DNA of 64,000 nt from an uncultured Poribacteria bacterium (lineage in GTDB: Bacteria; Poribacteria; WGA-4E; WGA-3G), in the NCBI GenBank assembly GCA_951813545.1, contig OX638352.1, forward strand, positions 3,116,835 through 3,180,834, written 5' to 3'. Every line of letters starts with the position of its first letter. Within the stretch, counting starts at the first letter, position 1. The translations under genes and the position numbers were made by a program. The notes beneath the pieces were generated by a model. That model had not been told where the DNA came from. It ran no database searches and saw only the letters and a program-made list of their open reading frames with translations. Shown here one piece after another: positions 15,661-25,585 of this stretch.

Positions 15661-16839
15661 TTAGGCAACGGTTTGGAAAGATTCCCACGCGTCGCCTGCT
15701 GCCGCAGCCTGACGTTCCAATTCAGTACGCCATCCGGCGACTTTTCCTGATTTGATCTGCCGAATATCATATCCAGCGTATCGATCCTCAAGCGTTTCTC
15801 CGAGTTTCTGCGTTTCTGCCCACCGATCCCATGCTGTCTGCATCCACGCGTATGGTAAAGCCTCTCGGACAGCAGGATCGAGTTGCCACGCGTTCCGTGC
15901 GTCTGCGACTGACGGCTCGCCAGTGAATTCGCCCGACCATTTCGACCAACCGATCGATAATGTGTTGCGCTCACGTTCAGGCACGGTGTGCCCGGTGTGG
16001 ATGTTGTTGCCATTGCGGATGAGTGCCTCCCCAGGCTTGAGCCGAATGGCGACCTGATCGGGCAATGGGTCAGTCCTGTTCCAGCTCGGTGTATACGGAA
16101 CACCTTGATCCTTCATTGATTGTGGGAGTAGCACGTCATGCTCAAAGGGTGTGCGCCATCGGTGGTGACTACCGGGGATCAGTTCATGGCATTCGTCGTC
16201 TGTGAGTGCCAAAAACATGCTTACGCCGTTCCGCTCGTTAATTCGCTTCTCGTTGCTTTCTTGAATTTCTTTCCAGCGGATCCGCTCGACCTCCTCGGAA
16301 TAATCTTCGGGGGTATCTCCGCGGACTTCTCGTTGTGAGAAGTAGCTCTCCCCACTCCCCCACCACGTCACGTCTCGGTGCCAACTGGGACCATTTTCGT
16401 TCCGTCGGGGGTTTGCCCATAGCAGCATACCACTAAATGTCATATCCTCAGGCTGGAGCCCGTGACACCATGAGGTAATGAAGTCCAAGAAATCCGAAGA
16501 GCCGTGGAATTCGGAGAAACTCGGTTCACCGAAAGCGGGATGGATGAGTCCCCGGATTGCCCACGGTTCATCCTCCGCTGCACGATGTACGTAGCCCTTT
16601 GAACAGTCGATTTTGTCGTAGACGTGTTCCGGGGCGCATGCCTCAGTAACACGCCGTCCAGCTTCTCGAAGAATAGGAATCCACGGGTTATCAACAAAAT
16701 CATTGATGATGACAAAGCCGTGCTCTTTCAGGTATGCTAATCTTTCAGGTGTAGCACCCGGAGCCGAAAGTTCAGGTTTGAAATCCGCGAATGCAGTCGC
16801 GCGGTAAGTTTCCTTTACTTGTGATTCATTCGTGCTCAT
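15661..16839 (-). CDS. Phytanoyl-CoA dioxygenase (PhyH) family protein, long form
   Basis: A 392-residue member of the Fe(II)/2-oxoglutarate-dependent PhyH family, longer than the 250-290-residue members nearby because of an insertion (about 160-205) between the metal motif and the second half. The metal site is visible: His154 and Asp156 in SWHRDVTWWG, and a distal His281 or His284 in NNIHTGHTVPERERNTL, where Arg289 or Arg291 is placed to hold 2-oxoglutarate. IPGSHHRWRTPFEHD is the usual GSH segment. It hydroxylates an unknown organic substrate in the cytoplasm. It is divergent from the two PhyH genes at 17072-18808, with a shared 232-bp promoter region. Confidence 0.88.
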   Translation of the reverse strand: MSTNESQVKETYRATAFADFKPELSAPGATPERLAYLKEHGFVIINDFVDNPWIPILREAGRRVTEACAPEHVYDKIDCSKGYVHRAAEDEPWAIRGLIHPAFGEPSFSEFHGSSDFLDFITSWCHGLQPEDMTFSGMLLWANPRRNENGPSWHRDVTWWGSGESYFSQREVRGDTPEDYSEEVERIRWKEIQESNEKRINERNGVSMFLALTDDECHELIPGSHHRWRTPFEHDVLLPQSMKDQGVPYTPSWNRTDPLPDQVAIRLKPGEALIRNGNNIHTGHTVPERERNTLSIGWSKWSGEFTGEPSVADARNAWQLDPAVREALPYAWMQTAWDRWAETQKLGETLEDRYAGYDIRQIKSGKVAGWRTELERQAAAAGDAWESFQTVA

Positions 16840-17071
16840 TGTCGTTCCTCCCTGTTAGACAGGTACTCTGGATGAGTACGTTATTCTAACACACTTCGTA
16901 TATTTCCCAAAATTTTAGTCCGAAGCACTGGATCGCTTCTATGAAGATACACTCCCTTGTAGCATCTGTCAAGAGAAAAATCGGTTGACTTTTTCGCCAA
17001 ATATGCTATTATCTTTACAGTGGTTCGACAGGTTCCCCTCGCTATCACAAACTCAGAAATAGGAGAGAGTA

Positions 17072-17926
17072 ATGAGCACAGAATCGACACCACAGGATCG
17101 GCACTTTCGCTTGAGTAAAGACGAATTGGCATATTGGAACGAGAACGGTTATCTGGTCCGCTTGGACGTATTCACGCCTGAAGAGAACGATACGTTCCGG
17201 CAAGTTGCGGAAGACATTGTTGACCGGAAACGTCCGTTCCCGCCTGAACATATTGATCAGAACGCCCTTGTTAGAGATGGGCAGGTGGAGCAGCAAGGCA
17301 TCTATGCGATGCACAAGATTCATTTTCCGAGCTGCTACGACCCAGAATTCCTTGCACGTGTGCGTGATCCGCGTCTCACCGATCTGATCGTTGACATCCT
17401 CGGTCCAGACATTCTGGGTATCAATACGTTGTTTATCTGGAAAGCACCCAAGATTGGTCTCGGTTTTCCGTGGCATCAAGATAAATTCTACTTCCGTACT
17501 CGGTTTAATACAGAGACGACTGTCGGGACATGGACGGCTATTGATCCAGCGGATCGGGAGAACGGCTGTCTCTACGTTATCCCAGGCAGCCATAAATGGG
17601 ATATTTTTCAACATAACGATCTCGAAGGTTCGCAACAACGGGAGTTCAAGATAGCACAAGGTGTCCGTGACGAAGACGGCATTGCTGTGGAGGTGCCACC
17701 CGGTGCGGTTATCTGGTTCCACAGTCATCTCCTGCATAAGAGTATGGATAACCACAGTCTGCGGTTCCGCCGTAGCTTCGTTGCCCATTATCTCAGTGCG
17801 CAAGCAGAGTGGACAAAGCCTAAACCAGAGGGGGGTTCAGCCGTCATGTGGATTCGTGGCAAAACCTACCTTGGCAAGGTTCACGAAGTTGAACGTGAGG
17901 TTTTACCCGTTTCTGAGTCCGCGTGA
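17072..17926 (+). CDS. PhyH family dioxygenase, tandem copy 1
   Basis: A 284-residue protein with the PhyH double-stranded beta-helix pattern: ENGYLVRLDVFTPEEND at the N-terminus, His135 and Asp137 in FPWHQDKFYF, PGSHKWDIF, and distal His222 in SHLLHKSMDNHSLRFRRSF with Arg231 or Arg233 as probable 2-oxoglutarate ligand. Known relatives oxidise CoA thioesters, small alcohols or amines; the substrate here is unknown. The ATG at 17072 has GGAGAG upstream. The next gene begins 18 bp after its stop and is a close paralogue, so the pair is almost certainly one operon made by tandem duplication. Confidence 0.93.
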   Translation: MSTESTPQDRHFRLSKDELAYWNENGYLVRLDVFTPEENDTFRQVAEDIVDRKRPFPPEHIDQNALVRDGQVEQQGIYAMHKIHFPSCYDPEFLARVRDPRLTDLIVDILGPDILGINTLFIWKAPKIGLGFPWHQDKFYFRTRFNTETTVGTWTAIDPADRENGCLYVIPGSHKWDIFQHNDLEGSQQREFKIAQGVRDEDGIAVEVPPGAVIWFHSHLLHKSMDNHSLRFRRSFVAHYLSAQAEWTKPKPEGGSAVMWIRGKTYLGKVHEVEREVLPVSESA

Positions 17927-17944
17927 CATTAACAGGAGACAACA

Positions 17945-18808
17945 ATGCGCACAGAGGCAACACCACAAGATAGGCATTTTGGATTAAGCGCGGACGAGTT
18001 AGCGTGTTGGAATGAGAACGGTTACCTCGTTCGATTAAACGTCTTCACCGCTGAAGAGAATGATGGACTCCGTCAAGTTGCTGAAGACGTTGTCGATGGA
18101 AAACGTCTGTTTCCGACTACAAATATCAATCAGAACGCACTCGTCAGAGATGGAAAAATAGAGGAACAAGGCATCTATGCGATGCACAAGATTCATCATC
18201 CGAGCTGCTATTGCCCAGAATTTCTTGCACGCGTTCGCGATTCCCGTCTAACTGATCCGCTCGTTGACATCCTCGGTCCAGACATTCTCGGCATTAATAA
18301 TCTGTTTATCTGGAAAGCACCCAAAATTGGTCTCGGTTTTCCATGGCATCAGGACAAGTTCTACTTTCGCAATCGGTTTAATACAGAGACGACCGTCGGG
18401 ACATGGACGGCTATTGATGCTGCAGATCGGGAGAACGGATGTCTCTATGTTGTTCCCGGCAGCCACAAATGGGATATTTTTCAACACGACGATCTTGAGG
18501 GTTCACAGCAACGGGAGTTCAAGTTGGCGCGCGGTGTCAGCGACGAAGACGGCGTTGCAGTAGAAGTTCCTCCCGGTGCGGTTATCTGGTTTCATAGCCA
18601 CCTTCTGCATAAGAGTACGGATAACGAGAGTCTGCGATTCCGTCGGAGTTATGTTATCCACTATCTCAGTGCTCAAGCGGAATGGGCACATCCTGCTGCA
18701 CTCAATGGCAGGCGAAGACAACCTGTCATGTGGATTCGCGGCAAAACCTTCCGAGACAAGGTCCACGAAGTCGAACGCGATATTCTACCGGTTTCCGAGT
18801 CCGATTAA
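17945..18808 (+). CDS. PhyH family dioxygenase, tandem copy 2
   Basis: A 287-residue close paralogue of the preceding gene, alignable without gaps through residue 240, with the same His135, Asp137 and His222 and the same ENGYLVRL and FPWHQDKFYF segments. It differs by a three-residue insertion (AALNGRRRQ in place of KPEGGS) near residue 260 and by scattered substitutions such as CYC for CYD at residue 90. Retention of every metal ligand argues that both copies are active, perhaps on different substrates. AGGAGA just before the ATG is the ribosome binding site. Confidence 0.93.
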   Translation: MRTEATPQDRHFGLSADELACWNENGYLVRLNVFTAEENDGLRQVAEDVVDGKRLFPTTNINQNALVRDGKIEEQGIYAMHKIHHPSCYCPEFLARVRDSRLTDPLVDILGPDILGINNLFIWKAPKIGLGFPWHQDKFYFRNRFNTETTVGTWTAIDAADRENGCLYVVPGSHKWDIFQHDDLEGSQQREFKLARGVSDEDGVAVEVPPGAVIWFHSHLLHKSTDNESLRFRRSYVIHYLSAQAEWAHPAALNGRRRQPVMWIRGKTFRDKVHEVERDILPVSESD

Positions 18809-18862
18809 CACGGTTTTTGAAGGCGTGATTGATAAGGTTTAGAAGCTAAGGAGGAATGATTC

Positions 18863-19639
18863 ATGAAAACGAAATTGTGTCTCTCTTTTCTGCTTTTAGT
18901 CGGTTTTGTAATTTCTATCACGGTGATTCAGTCCACAGAAGCCGAGGACCCAAGAGTCAAAATGGGGCTTGCGGCACTTTGGACCCTTGACAAAAACACC
19001 GTTCAAGGGAAAGACGTTGAAGATGTTTTCGGGAAAAACGGCGGAACCATTACCGGCAAACCTAACCAAATCGACGGGTTTCGCAGTGAAGCCCTCGATT
19101 TTGACGGTGCTGTTGATTTGATACGAATGGGTGAGGACATCTTCTTCCCTTCTGTGACGATGGAGGCGATTATTAAGCCGACCCTTGACACACGAAATCC
19201 CATTTACGATAAATACAATTACGGCATCCAACTGCTTGATAATAATAGTGTTGGCATCTGGATTCGAGCGGACACGGCGAATGCTGCAAAGCATTGGCCC
19301 TCCGCTTATGTCCCGTTTCCCACTGATGGCGAGTGGCATCATGTCGTTGGGGTTGTTGAGAACAAAAAGTCCGTCCGAATCTACCTGGACGGTGAATTAA
19401 AAAAGACTACCCCGGCACCTGATCCAATCAGCATCGCTTACGGTGCCGCGCACAAGCCAACAATCGCCTACACACAGCACTTGGGCGGTATCTGGTACGC
19501 CGGTGCCATTGACGAAGTTGCCATCTTTGAAGGGGCGTTAAGTGATGCCGATGTGAGGAGATTGCATACACTGGCGTTGGCGATTGAACCCACTGGAAAA
19601 CTGGCGGTAACTTGGTGCGCACTCAAGGCTCAGAATTGA
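18863..19639 (+). CDS. Secreted LamG-domain (concanavalin-like) protein
   Basis: A 258-residue protein with a signal peptide (MKTKLCLSFLLLVGFVISI, cleavage near STEAED). The mature part is a LamG-like jelly roll: LAALWTLDKNTVQGK, DVFGKNGGTITG, FDGAVDLIRMG, VTMEAIIKP, DGEWHHVVGVV, VRIYLDGELKKT and GAIDEVAIFEGALSDADVRRLH. Such domains bind carbohydrates or other surface ligands. AAGGAGG precedes the ATG. It follows the tandem PhyH genes by 54 bp on the same strand and could be co-transcribed. The C-terminus (GKLAVTWCALKAQN) resembles the tail of related proteins that end in a short hydrophobic anchor but is not clearly a membrane helix. Confidence 0.85.
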   Translation: MKTKLCLSFLLLVGFVISITVIQSTEAEDPRVKMGLAALWTLDKNTVQGKDVEDVFGKNGGTITGKPNQIDGFRSEALDFDGAVDLIRMGEDIFFPSVTMEAIIKPTLDTRNPIYDKYNYGIQLLDNNSVGIWIRADTANAAKHWPSAYVPFPTDGEWHHVVGVVENKKSVRIYLDGELKKTTPAPDPISIAYGAAHKPTIAYTQHLGGIWYAGAIDEVAIFEGALSDADVRRLHTLALAIEPTGKLAVTWCALKAQN

Positions 19640-19742
19640 TGTTGCAATGCCCGAAAATGCAAGAAAAAAATTTAGTAAAATCAAATGCCTCTACCAATTG
19701 TGTGAGTTAAGTGAGGTTAGGAGACTTACCAATAGAATGCAA

Positions 19743-20495
19743 TTACCGCGTAGGCTGATCGGGCGGTTGAGGTTGAGAATCGAACCCGTAGATACGGCGC
19801 ATAGTCGGGGTAGCGCGTTCGACGACCTCCGGTTTGAGATGATGTACAAAGTCGAACATCGGTTTGACAAAAGAACGGCAACAGAAACAGATCAACGCGA
19901 TGCGCTGCCGATCGGTTCTGTTGGCACCTGCGGAGTGCCAGATGGCACCGTTGAACAAGAATACGGAGCCTTTCGGTGCGGAGAGTCGGACCTCATCAGG
20001 GTGATGAGTGGTACCGGGAGGTGGTTTGATTCGCTGGAGATGGATACCGGGGACATGGCGTGTTCCGCCGTTCTCCGGTGTGAAGTCGTCGAGTAGCCAA
20101 AGACTGTTAGCGACCAGTGGGAAACTGGGCAGCGGCTCCGGCATTGATCCGAGCACGCTATCGACGTGGTAGCCACCATCCGCCGCACCCGGATCAATGA
20201 TGTTGGAGGTGAGCGTACTGAGTGTATAGTCGGGACCGAGGAGATGTTCAAAGAACGGCATCACCTTCGGTCTGGCGACGAGACTCTCGTACATCTCGCC
20301 TTTGTTTACTAACCAACGGACATGCTGCCCACGCCCGTCGGTATGTTGACGTGCTAACCCGTTCTGTTTCTCTTCCTCCGCTAATCTAAGTATATCAGTT
20401 CTATAGACCTCGATCTCCTCGTCGGAAAGCACGTCTGGGATAACGATGCACCCCTGTTCGTCTAATTGCTTTTTTTCTGCGTCGGTGATACTCAT
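19743..20495 (-). CDS. PhyH family dioxygenase
   Basis: A 250-residue PhyH protein: LDEQGCIVIPDVLSDEEIEVYR at the start, His110 and Asp112 in GGYHVDSVLG, VPGIH near 148-152, and distal His187 in FNGAIWHSAGANRTDRQRIAL with Arg196 or Arg198 as probable 2-oxoglutarate ligand. It is only distantly similar to its tandem neighbours. It stands alone on the minus strand, convergent with the LamG gene. GGAG precedes the ATG at 20495. The substrate is unknown. Confidence 0.9.
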   Translation of the reverse strand: MSITDAEKKQLDEQGCIVIPDVLSDEEIEVYRTDILRLAEEEKQNGLARQHTDGRGQHVRWLVNKGEMYESLVARPKVMPFFEHLLGPDYTLSTLTSNIIDPGAADGGYHVDSVLGSMPEPLPSFPLVANSLWLLDDFTPENGGTRHVPGIHLQRIKPPPGTTHHPDEVRLSAPKGSVFLFNGAIWHSAGANRTDRQRIALICFCCRSFVKPMFDFVHHLKPEVVERATPTMRRIYGFDSQPQPPDQPTR

Positions 20496-20723
20496 TTTAA
20501 ACGCTCCTTAATTCTAAAGACGATACAGATGCCACCCCTACGGGGTTTTCTTCTATTATTTTCGATTTTTCTACACAGATGCCGTTCCTCTGGGACTAAG
20601 AACAAGAATGTATCCATGCTCGTCCGCTTGTTTGTACGAGCTAAATATTAGCCGAGGGATCGGAAACCTCGCCAGTGGATATGGAGAAGGGCAAGGTATA
20701 GAGACCTCACCCCATGGTTTAAA

Positions 20724-21941
20724 CTACGCTGCAAAGTCTTTTAAGCACTCATCATAGACGTTAAAACGTTCGCCTTCGTGTTCTTCGGCATCGACGAGTT
20801 TGAGCCAGAGTGCGCTGTCCTTCTTCTCACCGCTCAGCTGCCGACGGCTGCCGAGATTCGATGGATCTGGTCCGCTCCAGACGACTTCACCGCCTTGCAT
20901 ATAGATGAAGTTATCACGATATTGGTCGATAAGGTTTTTCTGGTTCTCTTGATAGATGAGTCCTTGCTCGCACGTTGTCCGTCGCCAGTTAGCGACTGTT
21001 TCTGAAGTGTCTGTTTCGACAGAATCAAATTCCGCTAAGGGTGCGGTGACTTCGCTCTCCCAATCGATTTCATCTAAATTGACAGTCCCATATCCGCGTT
21101 GTGCAGCGATGAGGATATGATTCCGGTCGCGTTTGAAGGGTGGTGTAGGCCAATCGGATGCTGGATCGTGTCCCATCAGGTGCATGCCGACAGTATCAGT
21201 AGAAATCGGATGGTCGCCTGCGATGAGGGCATTACAGATTCTGCCTTCACCACCCCATTCGCGTCCCCACTGCCCTGTCAGTGCGTCGATGATATTGAGG
21301 CAGGGTTTCGTGATGAGTGCTAAGTCTGGAAGCACGTAGGAAAGACGGATGAGATGATGGTAATAACTGCGTGTCCTGCCCTCCGGTAGGAGCATTGGTG
21401 GCAATCCGAACAAGTTTTTGGTACATAAGGTGATCCCCATGAAGGCGTGATTTTTCATCTTCGCCACGGAGACGACCGCATCTGCATCGTCGAAACACGC
21501 ACTCAGCGTGTAGCGATTGAACATTGAACCGCCGCCCGGAACATCGTAAGCCTTAAACGGAGGCAAATTGGAATCGACGAATTGCACATCGAATTCTTTC
21601 AGATGGTGTTCGTAGTTGAAGTTCGGTGGCATTCGATGGCCGTGCGTATACGGGTTTGTGTCGGTTGCGATAAGCTGCGCAGTGGTGTGTTCCTTAATTA
21701 ATCGCAGCACAGCACGACAAACCGCATCGTCTACCAATTCTCGGCGACGCCCCTCAAAGTAGATGATGCGCTCGGCTGGTTTCATCATGTTGAGCTTCAT
21801 AACCACTTTCTTGGCGTTCTCAATCGGTTTCCAGGCACGGGTGAGCGGGTCAGTGATGCGGCGGAGTGTTTGATAGATTTCCTCTTCTGTTGCGCGATAA
21901 TCACAATGCGCCGCTCTAACTTTGAACTGTTTTTCTTGCAT
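20724..21941 (-). CDS. DUF362 domain protein
   Basis: A 405-residue protein. The segment VVMKLNMMKPAE, the DTNPY motif and VVSVAKMKNHAFMGITLCTKNLFGLPP are characteristic of DUF362, a domain of unknown catalytic function often found with ferredoxin-like clusters. No CxxCxxC iron-sulfur motif is present here, so this is the cluster-free form. It is a single gene with its own 5' region; nearest neighbours are a PhyH gene downstream and a divergent surface-protein gene upstream. Function unassigned. Confidence 0.85.
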   Translation of the reverse strand: MQEKQFKVRAAHCDYRATEEEIYQTLRRITDPLTRAWKPIENAKKVVMKLNMMKPAERIIYFEGRRRELVDDAVCRAVLRLIKEHTTAQLIATDTNPYTHGHRMPPNFNYEHHLKEFDVQFVDSNLPPFKAYDVPGGGSMFNRYTLSACFDDADAVVSVAKMKNHAFMGITLCTKNLFGLPPMLLPEGRTRSYYHHLIRLSYVLPDLALITKPCLNIIDALTGQWGREWGGEGRICNALIAGDHPISTDTVGMHLMGHDPASDWPTPPFKRDRNHILIAAQRGYGTVNLDEIDWESEVTAPLAEFDSVETDTSETVANWRRTTCEQGLIYQENQKNLIDQYRDNFIYMQGGEVVWSGPDPSNLGSRRQLSGEKKDSALWLKLVDAEEHEGERFNVYDECLKDFAA

Positions 21942-22358
21942 GATGTGACTCCATTTACGGGTGCGAATTTCTAAAATAGTAACATGCGATTAGAAAATTG
22001 TCAAGTACGATAAAATTCAAGGGTACAATCATTAAACTCTTCCGTAGGGGTGATCTCCGAACCGCGACCTATTGTAGGCACGACCATTACCAGGTGTCTT
22101 TCTATACGCATACTTTCCGCTTCGTGACCTCCTTATTGTATCCATGCTCCCTGAATCGCGACATCTTCGTATATCCTCCACAGACTTAATTTGACTAAGC
22201 TTCTCAAAACATTGTATAATCAATTATATGAAAGTCAACTACGTTAATTACACACCAGCAAAATTGGCTTGACATGACTACTAACGATTTATAATCCGAG
22301 TTTTCGGCTTAGATGATAACTGTAGTGTGGTTATCCTTAGTGTGATTAGTGAAAGGAA
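21942..22358. other. Divergent intergenic region
   Basis: A 417-bp gap between the divergent DUF362 gene and the surface-protein gene. No open frame resembling a protein and no strong hairpin was seen. Both promoters must lie here, but no -35/-10 pair is convincing. Confidence 0.5.
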
Positions 22359-25300
22359 GTGAATATCATGAAACATTTCATCACGCTTTTTTTTCTAAGT
22401 CTACTTGCTCTCAACAGCTGGATTTACATCGAAGTAGACGCACAAGATGCAGACACAATACGCCCAACGGTGACACAGATCTTTATTCCGATAACCGGTC
22501 GTCCGCTAAACGCTGAATTTACGGTGATAATCACTTTTAGTGAAGTCGTGACTGGTTTTGAACAGTCGGAGCTCACTTTGACTGGAAAGGCGGTTGCAAC
22601 TATAACCAACTGGCAACCGCAACCAAATGGCACCCAATACCATGCGACTGTCACACCGACTGGAGATGGAGATCTAACACTCAATATTGCGGAAAATGTC
22701 GCTTTTGATTCAGTAAACAACGGCAACAGGGCGGAAAGTCGGACAATTCAGATCGACCTCACACCGCCAACTGCCACTATCCTCCCTGTAATAGAAGATA
22801 ACCATCGTAATTTTTACCCTAATCTCACTGATGAAGAGATACGGGCAAAAGGTTTGATGTACAATGGCGATGAATTTAAAGTGAGAGTAGTCTTCAGTGA
22901 AGAACTACGCCGCCCCAATAGTTTTGTTCGATCAGAATTGAGAGTCACTGGCACAGCGAAAGCAACAATAACAGAGTGGGCTATGCATGAAGCCACGGGA
23001 CATTCCGAATACACCGCCATCATTTTGCCCACATCAGCAGGAACTGTAACATTCAGCATTGCTGCGAATGTTGTAAAAGACAAAGCACTTAATCCAAACA
23101 AGGATCCGGTGAAAAAGGTGACGGTTTGGATAGACACTAAGGCTCCAGTAGCAAGTATCAGTGTTCCATCAGGCACGCAAAATGGTCCATTCAATGTGAG
23201 GATCACGTTCGATGAACCGGTTGGTGTCGCGGAAAGGTTCCTAACCCAGGACAGTAACGGTCGGACTTATTTTATTTGGTACGCTGATGGGTACCACGGT
23301 GGAACGACAACTTCAAAATGGACTACAAACGCCAACCGTCAGGTATACATGACTACCTTCACGCCCGGCGAGAATCGAAAAAGATCACTGAAACTCTATC
23401 TTGTCGGGGCTCGGGCATTTGATGCTGCTGGGAATACCACTATAGAGGTTAGGAAGCCAGCGACGTTAGTTGAGATAGACACCACACAACCGAGAATAAT
23501 GAGTGCGGAACTGCTACCGGATCCGCCACCAGATAGTTTCAAAGCGAAATTTACTTTCAGCGAACCGGTGTTCGGTCTTGAGGCATCAGAAATCATACTG
23601 ACCGAGGAATCCGATGCGACTATAACGGACTTTGAATCATTACTTGGCGGGAAAGACTACGTCGTGACAATAACAGCTGTGATGACACCGCAGGTGGGAT
23701 TGAGGATCCTAACTGGTATGGCACGCGATGCCGCGAATAACGCGAATAAGCCCGCGACTATAATAGTGACTGTCGGTGATGCTGGGGATGGCAGTCATAC
23801 AATCACGTTCACTATTGACGAACCGCGGTCTGTTCTGCGCCCCACCCCTGTTGCTCAAGACAGTGTTATCTTCAACGAAATTCGTAACGCGGAAGACAAT
23901 AAAAACGACTGGCTCGAACTCAAGAACATCAGCAATGAAGAAGTCAATCTCAAGGACTGGGAAATCAGCATCGTTCATTCCGGAGGCGAAAGCACCAACA
24001 AAGATGTTGACATTGTCTCTTTTCCTGAATACACGCTCCTGACCGGTGGCATCCTATTGATCGTCAATACTGATCCGAGCAAAACCGATCTCGTAAGCGG
24101 GCAGGACATCGAAAACCCGAATAGCAAACGCGATGTGTCACCCCAATATCTCATCGCACCAGAAATGAAACTACCAGATACGCAGCATCTGCTAATTTTG
24201 CGCAGCACCAGAGATAAAAATGGTAAACCCGAAGCGTTTGAAGATCTCGCAGGAAATTATTTCCGAGGTTTTGTTGACTACGGTACACAGGTTTGGCCTC
24301 TCATACACACCTTGCGACCATCTAATAGAACAGAGGCACTGCTGACACAAGATCAAGCATGGTACCGGATCGCTGCTGACAAACGCGGCTACACAGCGGA
24401 AGCCTGGGCATTGAGCAGTCATCAGTCAGGGATTGGGTATAAAGCAGGGACTTCAATGGAAGCGAGTCTCGGCACCCCCGGATATCCCAACGATACAGTT
24501 GCAGATGGGAGTCTCACCGGACACATCACTTTTAGTGAGTTGATGTTTGCTACAAACGGCGGGCTTTTCTCCCAGCCACAGTGGATAGAGTTGTACAATA
24601 ATACCACTATCGCTGCAGCACCAGTGAATCTAAAGGGTTGGAAATTGGTCGTCGAAGCACGCGATAGTGAAGTTCGTCATCGACATTCGGTTATCACATT
24701 GGAAGAGTTGCATATCGCGCCAAGCGGGACGGTGCTTCTGGTAACACGAGATCGTAGGCATTCTGGGCAGCTGACAGAAAATCAGATTTACGATCTCTAT
24801 CGCCACCACAGTAATGTCCATGGACTCGGTCTGCGTGAGAACAAGGTGCTGTCTGCTTCAGGGATTGGACTGAAGTTGTTGGCACCCGATGGCACATTGG
24901 TTGATATGGTAGGAAATCTGGATGGTGAAAAAGGTATTGATATGCCTGCATGGACACTACCCGCAGGGAGAATAGAGGGTGGTGCGCGCACATCGTTGAT
25001 TCGTGGTTATGAAGGTGGCATCGCGCTGACAGGGACCGAGGCGACGAGTTGGGAGCGCGCCGTAGATATGCAGATGTCTGAGAATAGGTATTACGGTCAT
25101 AAGACCGACATAAGCACGCCTGGATATAGAGAAGGCGGTCCGGCACCTGTGATGTTATCGCATTTCAGTGCGAATCGGACGAGTGTGGGGGTCGTCCTTG
25201 AATGGGTAACCCAGTCGGAACTGGACAATGCAGGGTTCAATGTTATGCGAAGTCAAACTAAGGAAGGTCAGTTTGTGAAAGTCAATCCTGTTCTAATTCT

Positions 25301-25502
25301 TGGCAACGGCACAACAGCCGAACGGCACACCTATGCGTGGACAGATACAACTACAAAACCCAATGTCGTCTATTATTACCGGATAGAGGAGGTTTCGTTG
25401 TCAGGAGACAGGCAGCAGTTGGCAACAGTTCGCTTACGCGGGCATATCTCAGCTAAAGACAAACTCTTCCAGAAATGGGCAGATGTAAAAGTGCAGGAGT
25501 AG
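22359..25502 (+). CDS. Secreted multidomain protein: Ig-like repeats, two lamin-tail domains, FnIII-like C-terminus
   Basis: A 1047-residue exported protein. GTG at 22359 and ATG at 22368 are both possible starts; the ATG begins the signal peptide MKHFITLFFLSLLALNSWIY. Four bacterial Ig-like repeats follow at about 33-133, 134-267, 268-373 and 374-480, each with a VxITFSEPV-like strand and most ending in an IDxTxP linker. Two lamin-tail domains lie at about 500-640 (VIFNEIRNAEDNKNDWLELKN) and 725-870 (ITFSELMFA, QWIELYN). Residues 935-1030 (VVLEWVTQSELDNAGFNVMR, YYYRIEEVSLSG) form a fibronectin-like C-terminal module found in many secreted proteins of this group. It probably sits on or outside the cell, in adhesion or extracellular structure. 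It is a single gene. Confidence 0.88.
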   Translation: MNIMKHFITLFFLSLLALNSWIYIEVDAQDADTIRPTVTQIFIPITGRPLNAEFTVIITFSEVVTGFEQSELTLTGKAVATITNWQPQPNGTQYHATVTPTGDGDLTLNIAENVAFDSVNNGNRAESRTIQIDLTPPTATILPVIEDNHRNFYPNLTDEEIRAKGLMYNGDEFKVRVVFSEELRRPNSFVRSELRVTGTAKATITEWAMHEATGHSEYTAIILPTSAGTVTFSIAANVVKDKALNPNKDPVKKVTVWIDTKAPVASISVPSGTQNGPFNVRITFDEPVGVAERFLTQDSNGRTYFIWYADGYHGGTTTSKWTTNANRQVYMTTFTPGENRKRSLKLYLVGARAFDAAGNTTIEVRKPATLVEIDTTQPRIMSAELLPDPPPDSFKAKFTFSEPVFGLEASEIILTEESDATITDFESLLGGKDYVVTITAVMTPQVGLRILTGMARDAANNANKPATIIVTVGDAGDGSHTITFTIDEPRSVLRPTPVAQDSVIFNEIRNAEDNKNDWLELKNISNEEVNLKDWEISIVHSGGESTNKDVDIVSFPEYTLLTGGILLIVNTDPSKTDLVSGQDIENPNSKRDVSPQYLIAPEMKLPDTQHLLILRSTRDKNGKPEAFEDLAGNYFRGFVDYGTQVWPLIHTLRPSNRTEALLTQDQAWYRIAADKRGYTAEAWALSSHQSGIGYKAGTSMEASLGTPGYPNDTVADGSLTGHITFSELMFATNGGLFSQPQWIELYNNTTIAAAPVNLKGWKLVVEARDSEVRHRHSVITLEELHIAPSGTVLLVTRDRRHSGQLTENQIYDLYRHHSNVHGLGLRENKVLSASGIGLKLLAPDGTLVDMVGNLDGEKGIDMPAWTLPAGRIEGGARTSLIRGYEGGIALTGTEATSWERAVDMQMSENRYYGHKTDISTPGYREGGPAPVMLSHFSANRTSVGVVLEWVTQSELDNAGFNVMRSQTKEGQFVKVNPVLILGNGTTAERHTYAWTDTTTKPNVVYYYRIEEVSLSGDRQQLATVRLRGHISAKDKLFQKWADVKVQE

Positions 25503-25585
25503 TTAGGCTCGTAATGATGGGATGCACGGAATGCTCAACGGATAATAAATTACCTTACTACAAACAGCACATCAAGAAAATCAAT

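Noticed and set aside
15468..16103. 211-residue minus-strand frame overlapping the PhyH gene at 15661
   Set aside because: Same strand but a different frame from the PhyH gene; the translation is rich in Arg and Ser and shows no domain.
17045..17803. 252-residue open frame on the minus strand opposite the PhyH gene
   Set aside because: It lies antisense to a protein with a complete catalytic motif set; its translation has no recognisable pattern and the matching paralogue does not keep the frame open over the same span.
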